Shown here piece by piece: positions 55,901-64,000 of a stretch of 64,000 nucleotides of DNA. The position numbers and the translations under genes are program-made. This stretch comes from Buxus sempervirens. Taxonomy: Eukaryota > Streptophyta > Magnoliopsida > Buxales > Buxaceae. The notes under the pieces are model-generated. The model was given only the letters and a program-made list of their open reading frames with translations, had not been told where the DNA came from and did no database searches. Position 1 is the stretch's first letter. The number at the start of each line of letters is the position of its first letter. The stretch lies in the NCBI GenBank assembly GCA_947561395.2, contig OX387189.1:19406329-19470328 (forward strand), in the 5' to 3' direction.

Positions 55901-56597
55901 TGGCATTACATTTGCATGCTTGCATGTTTATTCTATTGCTTGACCTCTTTATTACTTATTTACATTACTATTCACTATTGTTTAGCCATATCTATGTTTT
56001 CACATTATCCTTGTTATATCATTTTTTCTAGATAAGCATGCTCACTCATTACTAAATATATTATAATTAGTATATTATTGTTAAGAATGGAACCTTAGGA
56101 TACCAAACTTAGGTAATTGTCTCTTTATTAAAATATAAGTCATGAATGTACTTATAATAATATAATGAGATGTTATGCATGTAACTATATTAGTGTATTA
56201 GCCCTACTTTTTGAGTTGTAAAACTCATCCCCCTCCCCCCTTTTATATATTGTAGGAAACTATCATAACTGTGGAAATGAAGAAAGTGATAGGATGAAAT
56301 ATCTTGAGTTGTTTGGTTATAGTTATGGAACTTGTGATTTTATTTTGATATGACTTGGTGGTTGAAATGTTTAGACTATGAGATTATGTAATAGTTTAAT
56401 TGGGTTAACTTTGGATTGGATTTATGTAATTATAAAGTTTTTATTTTTGCTGTGACTCTGAATTTTGTACTCTTGTATATAAATGTGACATTTATTATGA
56501 ACACAATGGCTGTTGGTATTCGCTTACGAGTAGAGTCACCTTGGTTTCTACACATGTATTGTTATACACGGTGCATGAATTTTGGGGCGTAATAGAT

Positions 56598-56610
56598 TGG
56601 TATCAAAGCC
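56598..56610 (+). promoter_or_regulatory. Primer-binding site, Met-tRNA type
   Basis: TGGTATCAAAGCC directly after the LTR end. It matches the usual plant TGGTATCAGAGCC (complement of initiator Met tRNA 3' end) except for one base. Confidence 0.8.
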
Positions 56611-56739
56611 GTAGGTTTAATAATCCTAGGGGAAAGATACTTGGTATTTTTAAGTTTTGTGATTGTGTGAAGCATCTAAATGTTTGTTAATATTTTAGTT
56701 TCATTTTATTTTGTGCTTCTCATATATTTACGCTATTTG

Positions 56740-57838
56740 TAGATATCACAGAGGACAAGAAATCAGTTCTATTGGATCGGATCCTCAAGTGTTGGCCAGG
56801 CACTGGCATCTTAGATGGAGGATGCTTCTCCCTGACTAAGTTGACAAGAAAAGGAGAGAAGTTTGTGTGGTCGCATGCATGTGAGAAGGCCTTTACAAAA
56901 TTGAGGACTAGATTGGCTTCAGCACAAATGTTAACATTGGCTGTGATTGGGAAAAACTTTAAAGTGTGTACAGATGCTTCTCATCGGGGTTTAGGGTGTA
57001 TGTTGATGTAAGAAGGAAAGGTAATGGCGTATGAATTACGACAACTAAAAGCATATGAGCTTAATTACCCAACTCAGACTTGGAATTGGTAGCCATGATT
57101 TTTGCACTTAAGATATGGAAGCACTACTTATATGGAGAGAAGTTTGAATTGTTCCTAGATTACAAGTGCTTTAAGTACATATCTACACAGAAAGAGTCAA
57201 ACGTGAGGCAACATAGATTGATGGAGTTAATAAAGGACTATAACTTCATGATCCAATATTATTGGAAGTCAAGCCTTAAGGAGAATGAGAAGACACATGG
57301 TCTGATTACATTGGAGGAAAAGGGAATCAACAAGAAGTTTGCCAACAAGGATAATCAGCCACATCAGCAGGCTATACAACATTCTAGAACAGAGAAAGAA
57401 GCGGGACATTCTGTTAGAACTGTAAATTGAGTAGCTGAGTTAGTTATAATTAAGATTCTTGTATATATACTGGTTCTTGTACATTTGAGATAGAACAGAA
57501 AAGAAAGAACAGAGAATTCTCATAGCTCTCTTTGTGATCTTCTTGTTCAGTTCGATCTCTTTCTCTTCTTCATTTCATCTCCTACATTTCTTTTGTTCTC
57601 TCTTTTTTGGATCTATTTTGGATCTTTGTTTGTGTGGAGATTTCTCCCAATCTGAGATCATTTTTGACAAATATCATCTTGGGAAGGCCAACGTGGTGGC
57701 AGACGCATTGAGCAAGAAGAGGAGTAATTTGTATCATTTGGTAGTTCATGGAGATAGGCTAGCAGGCGTAGTTAAAGATTTGGGAATGTGCCCTATATCT
57801 CAGTTATCACAGAATTTCATCTCCAAACTTTGTGTATA
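56740..57838 (+). pseudogene. Ty3/gypsy RT-RNase H remnant
   Basis: After the primer site, gag, protease and most of the RT are deleted. GEKFVWSHACEKAFTKLRTR, then KVCTDASHRGLGCMLM (RNase H start; stop at 57009), then in another frame ELVAMIFALKIWKHYLYGEK and RQHRLMELIKDYNFMIQYY. A 0.4-kb insertion (57260-57669) follows. Then the family's HLGKANVVADALSKKRSNLY continues to the stop at 57837-57839. Stops, shifts, deletion and insertion make it non-functional. The integrase zinc-finger start (REEIMREAHD-like) near 57990 is where it runs into the second LTR. Confidence 0.82.
57260..57669 (+). mobile_element. 0.4-kb insertion in the RNase H region, AATAT repeats; copia 3'-end-like
   Basis: AATAT stands at 57255-57259 and 57670-57674, and the RNase H coding order is continuous without it. 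The insert has a purine tract, AAAGAAGCGGGACA, followed by TGTTAGAACTG and a TATATATA-containing, pyrimidine-rich stretch. This resembles a polypurine tract leading into a short Ty1/copia LTR. Its exact class is uncertain. Confidence 0.5.
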
Positions 57839-58003
57839 ACCAGGATTGGATATAAAGGATTATAACATAATAGAAAGGAGATTAGGCGTTTCAATTTTGA
57901 GCAGCAAATAGACCAGATTAGATCGTTCATTCATATGGAGTGTTAGATTCAGAAACAAGTTGTGTGTTTCCCAAGGAAGGAAGATTAAGAGAAGAAATCA
58001 TGA

Positions 58004-58323
58004 GAGAAGCTCATGATTGTTCATTCAAATGGGAGTGGCGTTGCATTTGCATGCTTGAATGTTTTTTCTCTTGCTTGATCTCTTTATTACTTGTTTACAT
58101 TACTATGCACTAGCGTTTTAACTATATCTTTTTTTTTACATTATCCTTGTCGTATTCAAATGGGAGAAGCTCATGATTGTTCATTCAAATGGGAGTGGCG
58201 TTGCATTTGCATGCTTGAATGTTTATTCTCTTGCTTGATCTCTTTATTACTTGTTTACATTATTATCCACTAGCGTTTTAACTATATCTTTGTTTTTACA
58301 TTATCCTTGTTGTATCCTTTCTG
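58004..58323. repeat. 160-bp tandem duplication
   Basis: GAGAAGCTCATGATTG begins at 58004 and again at 58164. The two 160-bp copies are nearly identical, so the duplication is recent. It covers the junction of integrase remnant and LTR. Confidence 0.93.
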
Positions 58324-58885
58324 TTAGATAAGGAAGCTTATTCACTACTAAATATATTATAAATTGGTATATTATTGTTATGAATGGAACCTTAGGATAC
58401 CAAACTTATAATAACTACCGCTTTATTAAAATATAAGTAATGAATGTACTTATACTAATATAATGAGGTGTTGTGCATGTAACCATATGGGTGTACTTAT
58501 TGAGTTGTGAAACTTATTCCCCCCTCCCCTTGATATATTACAAGAAACTATCAAAACCTTGGAATTGAAAGAAAGTGATAGAATGAAATATCTTAGAGTT
58601 GTTTGGTTATGGTTATGGAACTTGTGATTTTATTTTGATATGATTTAGTAGTTGGAATATTTAGACTTTGGATGTATGTAATGTTTAATTGCGTTAACCT
58701 TTGGATTGGATTTATGTAATTATTAAGTTTTTTCATTTTTTCATTGTGACTTTGGATTTTGGATTCTCGTGTATAAATGTGTTGTTTATTATGAGAAGAA
58801 TGGATGTTGGTATTCGCTTACGATCAGGGGTCACTTTACAACAAATGTATCGTAATACATGATGTATGGATTTTGGGACGTGACA
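58030..58885 (+). mobile_element. Partial second LTR of the collapsed gypsy element
   Basis: It follows 55890-56594 closely (TTTGCATGCTTG, TGTTGGTATTCGCTTACGA) and ends GGGACGTGACA at 58885. The LTR start is missing because the integrase remnant is fused directly to its middle. Confidence 0.72.
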
Positions 58886-59720
58886 CGTCGATCTCCCCAT
58901 TCTCGATTGATTATAAACCGATTGCCTCGACGGGAAAAACCACCTGGAAGTCGCGTTCAAATTCGTATTTGCAATTCGTGGATAAATGGAGATTCTTGAG
59001 TTTTAAATGGAAGGCTTATCGGAATTGACAAAGTGCTTGAGATTATTTGATAGTTGGACCAATGAGGTTGCAAAAATTTTGCAGGAAATCGACACACGAC
59101 CGAAATAAGAAAAGCGTAAAATTTTTGAAAACTTGCAAATGAAGTACAACTATTATAGGCCAATGGATTGCAGGGAATTCGATATTTGTTCATCAAAGGT
59201 TAAGAAAAATTTGGTTAAAATGGTGAAGCACCTAGGATCATTTAATAAACGCCGGAGATGATCCGCTCATCGGAAAAATCCTGAAACTACAAACGATATA
59301 GACAGAGCAGCCTTTCAATTTCCCAAGAGTCAAGAGTGAACGTGCAGTCACCGGAGCTGAGTAATTGATTTGCCAGCATCGAGGTTCACCAATGGATGTT
59401 TGTTGATGGTTGTAATTAGCTTGGGGTTGTCGGAAAGCGAGAGGAGAAGTTGAACCAAGCCGGAATAAGCTGAACCTGAAGCAACAGCCAAAAGCTCCTA
59501 TGTGTACGAAGATGCCAGAAAAGATGATCAAGTGGTCAGGAAGTAGTCTTCAATGGCTAGAGAACCTTGGTCATTAGTTGCTCCAACAATCGCACATGGA
59601 ACCACAAGAGAGAGGATCGGACTAGGAAGAAGAAAGCCTCTCGTTCACTTCCATCCTCCCGTCCTAATATTTTTCTCCCAAAAAGGGAGAAGGATTGGAC
59701 AAACCAATTTGATTAGTTGA
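58886..59720. other. No gene recognised
   Basis: Higher complexity than the LTR DNA on the left. A minus-strand frame at 59238-59531 is open for 97 codons with a hydrophobic Phe-rich start (IFVHIGAFGCCFRFSLFRLG) but has no family I know. It could be non-coding sequence downstream of the kinase-like gene, or an old pseudogene. Confidence 0.3.
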
Positions 59721-59736
59721 TAATACTAGTTGAGAA

Positions 59737-59980
59737 TAACCCCAAAGGGTTGGCCTAGTGGTCAAGACTTGGGGCCTGGGGGTGTGCTCCCTCCAAGATC
59801 TCAGGTTTAAAACCTCTTAGGTGTTATCAATTCTTTGGGACTACCTGCATAAGGTCTATGGGCTTTAGACTTAACCGGACCATGTGGGTTGCAGGGTCTT
59901 ACATGGGCCCTCAGAGATTAGTCGGTTGAGCGTAAGCGGGCCTGGATACCCTGAGTTCCAAAAAAAAAAAAAAAAAAAAA
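59737..59980 (+). mobile_element. tRNA-derived SINE with 16-bp target duplication
   Basis: It begins AACCCCAAAGGGTTGGCCTA with a pol III A box (TGGCCTAGTGG, about 59750-59760) and a B-box-like GGTTTAAAACC near 59814. It ends in an A run of about 22 (59959-59980). AATACTAGTTGAGAAT flanks it at 59721-59736 and 59981-59996. The 244-bp length, split promoter, poly(A) and long duplication are typical of plant SINEs mobilised by LINE machinery. Confidence 0.93.
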
Positions 59981-60009
59981 AATACTAGTTGAGAATCTTG
60001 TGAAACATT

Positions 60010-60395
60010 CCTGTGAAAGGTTTGATTGATGCTTGATCTATGTCGAATAGGCCTTGTCATTGTGAGAATTCTTAATTAAAAACATTTTTGCCCATATCCG
60101 TTTGTGAAAGGATAGAGTTAATGAGAAACAAAACATAAATAATTTTGAATCACTAACGAAAAAAGAAGTTATAACAAATTAAGTAGTTAGGTAATTAAAT
60201 ACGCCTTTTTCGGAATAGAGGGACTTGAACCCTCACGATTTCTAAGGTTGACGGATTTTCCTCGTTAATATTGACATGTAAAACGGGAAACTTATCTTTA
60301 TTCTTGTCCCATTAATCAGTTTTTCAAAATATCTATCAAATTGTGGATTGAACGATTTTATCACTGAATATTAAATTCTTTCTTCAACTTGGAAG
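60010..60395 (-). pseudogene. Nuclear plastid insertion: trnL(UAA) 3' exon, part of its intron, and trnL-trnF spacer
   Basis: 60212-60230 (GGAATAGAGGGACTTGAAC) is nearly the well-known trnL 3'-exon reverse-primer sequence. It is followed by CCTCACGATTTCT, GACGGATTTTCCTC and intron words (TATTGACATGTA, CCATTAATCAGTTTTTCAAA), with a gap after the CCTC. To the left, read on the minus strand, come the spacer words TTTCGTTAGTGATTCAAA and CTTTCACAAACGGAT. Many substitutions show it is old. Only the 3' exon of the split tRNA gene is present, so it makes no tRNA. Confidence 0.8.
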
Positions 60396-61246
60396 GGGGA
60401 AGAAGGAAGCTCGCTTTGGAATTATTCCGGAAAAGAGCGGGAGGGTTCGATCACGAGCATAGAACCACACACAATGGAGGGAAGGGACGTGAAAAAGCAA
60501 TTTGATCCTTCTTAAGTTACCAAACAAGTTCATAGAAGCCACCTTTTCTTATTTCTGTAGCAATTTTTGAAGCAATGGAACTGCTTCTATTACTTTTGCA
60601 ACAATTTTTTAGAAGCAATACCAAACACAACCTTAGTATGAGTGGGCTAAAATGCTGTCAAGACCTTTGTGACTTGCATTCACTGAAAGAATACATTTAA
60701 AACTTTTGTTCTTCAAATAAGCTTCAAGTGTGAGTTCCGTACCTCACCAGATTTTTCTATCTACAGCTTTTCACCCTTATAATTCAGTCACACAAGTATA
60801 AAAAATAAATAGAATAATGTTTGAAATAAATAAAATATAAAAAAGAAATAATGATAAAGAAACTCAAAGCAGTCAGCTTGGTGGGATCTGCAATCTACAT
60901 CAGAGAGGCAAATGCATAACTTGATGAATTTAATACCTGAGTCAGAAAATCCACATAATTCTTTCAGGGTCTCCTAACTTGCCCAAGTCCCCTGGTTACC
61001 ATATCAGTACTGGAGGCAAAGAGATGATCAGGCACCTAATACATGAAAAGGATTAAGTGGCAATCTGACCAGGAAGTGACCCATCCAGACTGGATCAGCC
61101 GATCCTGAACCCAGATCAGAATTTTAAAACAGTGGTTATACCACAAGCCTTCTGGGATCCAAATGCATTCAGATGAGATGTATTTTAAAACCATTCTTCA
61201 CCTTCGTCCCAGACTGATCAATAATCAATGGTGCAGAATAATCATT
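60396..61246. other. Intergenic DNA and likely 3' UTR of the kinase-like gene
   Basis: No coding or element structure recognised. The part closest to 61246 is probably the 3' UTR of the minus-strand gene. Confidence 0.4.
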
Positions 61247-62440
61247 TCATAAACCACCTCCTTTGTAGCTTTTCTCACACTCGTGAAGGAGCCTGGATAC
61301 TGATAGCCAAGAAGCTTCTTGTATCTTATGACTAAAGTGTGTTATTAAGGCTGATGCTATATCCATCATAAATCTATGAACCTCGGGTTTCAAGGCCATG
61401 CGTACAAGCATTGCCATCCACACTTCCGGGGCTAGTGCTGTTGCCTGTCGAAGAGATTGGAATCCAGTAACTATCCTTGTGATTGTTGCATGTCCCTGCA
61501 TGGAAAACGCAAAAAAACCATAACCAAGCTCCATAATATACATCCTGACTGCTAAAATATCTCAAGCAAGACTACCTGATGCTGAAATGAACAAGCAGCA
61601 CAACCATATCCATGTCACATGGAATATTGACAAGGAGGAAAATGCATCACATCATGATTTCAGACAAATAAAATAGGCTAACAAGGGCTTTATACCAATA
61701 AAACTAAGCTGATATCATCCATCTGACTCCCCACCACCAAGTGTTTTTAAGCATGTTCTACACTGAATGCTCACAAGATAAATTGTGCATATGATGCTCA
61801 AAATTTCAACACCAAAACGACTAGTAAATAATGCCTCAAACTGAACAAAAAGATACAACCTTGTGGACTAAATTACTATAGATCACATGAATTTAAGAGC
61901 AACAATTTGCCACAAGAATTTGCACTACAAAACATATCTTAAGATCAACTGCAGAGACTAGAAGAATAATTTTTAGACAAACCTCAGATTCTGGTATTCC
62001 TCTTGCTTCTGACATTTCATTCAAAATGCATGCCAAAACTCTGCCATCCAGGAATTCATCAGCTGCTTTAATTATGTCTTGAACGAGAAAAATACGCACT
62101 CTCAGTCCCCTTCTAGAAAGAATGAAAAGAAATAGATCTTCTGTTGCAGAAACAACAGCACGCATGTTGAATGATTTCCAATCGGAAACATTTGAACCAT
62201 GTTCTCTAGGGTAATTAGGTTCAGCAGACTTGGATGCTTGTTCAGAAATAACTGCTATCTGAATAAATATAGATGCATTTCAGTGATAAAAGTGAATTGA
62301 CTGAATAGAATGGGAAACAGAATTCTCTTACCATGCAAAACAATATGCAAAAAGCCTTTTTGAGAAAATTCAAGCTTACGTCTTGATCAAAGATTGTCAA
62401 TGAATTAGACAGACCATGGGATGGACGCATCTCAAGGGGA
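61247..62440 (-). CDS. Probable ABC1K (UbiB/COQ8-type) atypical kinase, last three exons
   Basis: Three coding exons join in frame on the minus strand: about 62440-62380 (MRPSHGLSNSLTIFDQD, donor GTAAGC), 62258-61983 (276 nt; acceptor TTTATTCAG, donor GTTTGT; MRAVVSATEDLFLFILSRRG, LRVRIFLVQDIIKAADEFLD) and 61495-61247 (249 nt; acceptor CATGCAG; APEVWMAMLVRMALKPEVHR to KSYKGGGL, stop TGA). This resembles my memory of the C-terminal tail of plastid plastoglobule ABC1K proteins. The kinase core lies outside the window, so the assignment is tentative. No lesions are visible. The upstream intron holds an LTR element from 62882. It is the only apparently intact host gene here. Confidence 0.5.
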
Positions 62441-62881
62441 AGTGTTACTTAAGTTTAGTCCAAAGAATTAATATGCACAATCATAACTAACTTATGCAGA
62501 GATATAACACATTTAATATATCTGCCGTCCAATGCCTGCGCTGGTTGCCTGGTGATACCACAGCCAAGTAATATGTAATCCAACATGTGTCAGACAAGAA
62601 CATTGTTAAAAGGCATGTGAGGCTTTTGACTTGAGGCAAGGCAAGGCAAGGCTCAAAAGACACAGAAAGAAACATATAGGGGGAAAAAAAAACTAAATGC
62701 TTAAATCTTAGTGATGCTTATTCCTTTAAATAAGATGCTTTCATGAAGAACACCACATGCTTTGAGGCTTGTGTTATGTTCAAGTATTTGCACCTCATAC
62801 AATAAGTAAAATTAGGGATCTCATAATAGCTTGGAGTAGAAATTAATTTTCATGCGTATTTTAAACTTACACCTCAGTTAA
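62441..62881. other. Intron of the kinase-like gene
   Basis: Non-coding, with a GGCAAGGCAAGGC low-complexity patch at about 62636-62652. The upstream exons are not in the window. Confidence 0.4.
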
Positions 62882-64000
62882 TGTAACAACCCGGTTAAAA
62901 GAAAATAATAAAAAATATATATAATATTGACTAGTCAACTTTTGACTTGTCAAGGGTCATCCTATTTGGGGTTTTTAAGTGGTGCTAGTGTAGGACCTTC
63001 CCTAGTGCCACATGCACATTAGAGTTCTCTTGCTTTAAAAGAGAAAACCCCAAAAAGCCTAAACCGTGCCCTCCCCATCTTTTGATTTTTGTTTTCTTCT
63101 ACTCTTTCCAAGAAGAACCCGAAACCCTAGGTAAGCCTTGTCCTTTTCTCAAGTTCTCTTTATCTCCTTCCAAGTTTCTTATTACTTTTATTCATTTATT
63201 TCTCCAATGTTGATTATAGGAGGATTAGAAGAAGAAAAGGAGGAATAAGAGAAACCCTAAGAGATTTGGGGCTTGATTAAGGTAAGGGTTTTACTTTTGT
63301 TTATATGATAAATAGTGTGAGATCTTTGATAAAATAACTATTAGGAATTTTAAATAAATTCTGCATATTTGTTAAATCGTTGTGGGGTTTAATCTTTTGT
63401 TTGTGATTTTTTTTAATCATTAAAACCTAGTCTATTTTTACATCTTGTGGTGTTCTATAATGCTTAATTCATAAATTATATATCAATGACTGTACTCGTT
63501 GAATGACAGTGTACATGATTCATTTTTTATTGTTTTTACGTGATTCGTTTTTTCTGTGCCGTCACATTGCTTTAATGACAATGGACAATTTTTATATATT
63601 AAAACAAAGAAAAACGTGATCTAGAGAATGTTACAGAGTTGTCTTGGGATTCTCATGGCTTTGGCTACTTTTCATACGGACTCATTAGTGTTTATATTTT
63701 TCTTAAAAATGTCACATGGCTACAGTGGCCATGGATTTTTATTTATATTTTAGAAATAACACATGGCTTCAATGGCATGGCTTTGATCACATTCTCATAA
63801 CGGAAATGGCTAACAAGCCATGGCTTAAAGTCAACTCATATCAAACCTTTTTAGTTCATGGGTCCTCTTTAGTGTGAATCACTTATAATTATTTTAATGT
63901 CATATATCCTTGGGGGTGTGAAGTTTCAGACATGGATGTAATTTTAACAAAATATTGATTCCAACTTCTAACATGCCTAGTTATCAATGTGGAATGTATG
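62882..64000 (+). mobile_element. Start of a long LTR (runs off the window)
   Basis: TGTAACAACCCGG is the family-type LTR start. A CTTTAAAAGAG TATA-like word is at about 63032, a pyrimidine-rich leader follows, and GAAACCCTAG then GTAAGCC near 63119-63137 looks like a 5' UTR splice donor. ACATGGCT..ATGG words recur at about 63645-63830 (a decayed minisatellite). The right end is not visible. Confidence 0.65.

Larger units (their letters stand above)
51731..56594 (+). mobile_element. Gypsy 5' LTR remnant, split by the Ogre-like solo LTR
   Basis: 51731-51884 and 55299-56594 are continuous once the solo LTR is removed. The part from about 55890 to 56594 matches 58030-58885, the partner LTR. The end GGGGCGTAATA is followed by a primer-binding site. 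The start of the LTR was not identified. Confidence 0.65.

Noticed and set aside
60212..60232. Functional tRNA-Leu gene
   Set aside because: Only the 3' exon of the intron-split plastid gene is present and no 5' exon or cloverleaf can be formed.

Overview
This is nuclear DNA from a flowering plant, most likely a dicot. The signs are intron-containing plant gene fragments (a euAP2/TOE-type factor with its 31-nt micro-exon, a serine carboxypeptidase-like gene, a P-type PPR gene, a U-box/ARM gene), plant L1-type LINEs, long-LTR Ty3/gypsy elements, a CACTA element and a plastid trnL-trnF insertion. I cannot name the species. Nothing bacterial, no CRISPR and no functional tRNA or rRNA gene was seen.

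Layout. 1-2174: 3' part of a LINE inserted in a minus-strand LTR (2175-4915). 4937-8655: solo LTR with GTAGG target duplication. 8661-9403: remnant ending with a gypsy 3' end and polypurine tract, followed by its LTR (9404 to 17108 or 18001). A full-length, apparently intact LINE (about 9822-15925, minus strand, two overlapping ORFs) lies inside that LTR. 18002-18180: scrap of an Ogre/Tat-like LTR. 18181-18346 and 49613-51730: two halves of one minus-strand LTR, split by a 31.3-kb CACTA element (18347-49609, ACA target duplication, CACTACAAAAA ends).

The CACTA element is the centre of the window. It carries decayed minus-strand TnpA-like (19315-25254) and TnpD-like (27161-37525) genes. These have been broken by three solo LTRs or LTR-plus-LINE nests (20455-23448, 27861-31026, 32335-36446), a LINE (25260-26921) and an Ogre-like LTR fragment (37527 to about 40755). 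It also contains host gene pieces at several nesting levels: a carboxypeptidase fragment (23606-23902) in the TnpA region, and a hAT-like element (about 42665-48476) carrying an AP2/TOE fragment. Inside the hAT-like element sits a PIF/Harbinger-like element (42855-45479) carrying PPR and U-box/ARM fragments. The nesting order gives a relative history of insertions.

51885-55293: Ogre/Tat-like solo LTR (CCTAG duplication) with a 147-bp tandem repeat. It sits inside a collapsed gypsy element (51731-58885) that keeps an LTR end, a Met-tRNA-type primer site, RT/RNase H scraps and a partial second LTR. 59737-59980: tRNA-type SINE with a 16-bp target duplication. About 60010-60395: old plastid trnL(UAA)-trnF insertion. 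61247-62440: last three coding exons, in frame, of a minus-strand host gene that resembles an ABC1K (UbiB/COQ8-type) atypical kinase. Its upstream intron has received an LTR element beginning at 62882 and running off the window.

The only reading frames that look intact are the LINE ORF1/ORF2 pair and the last three exons of the kinase-like gene. Nearly everything else is mobile DNA or decayed captured gene pieces.
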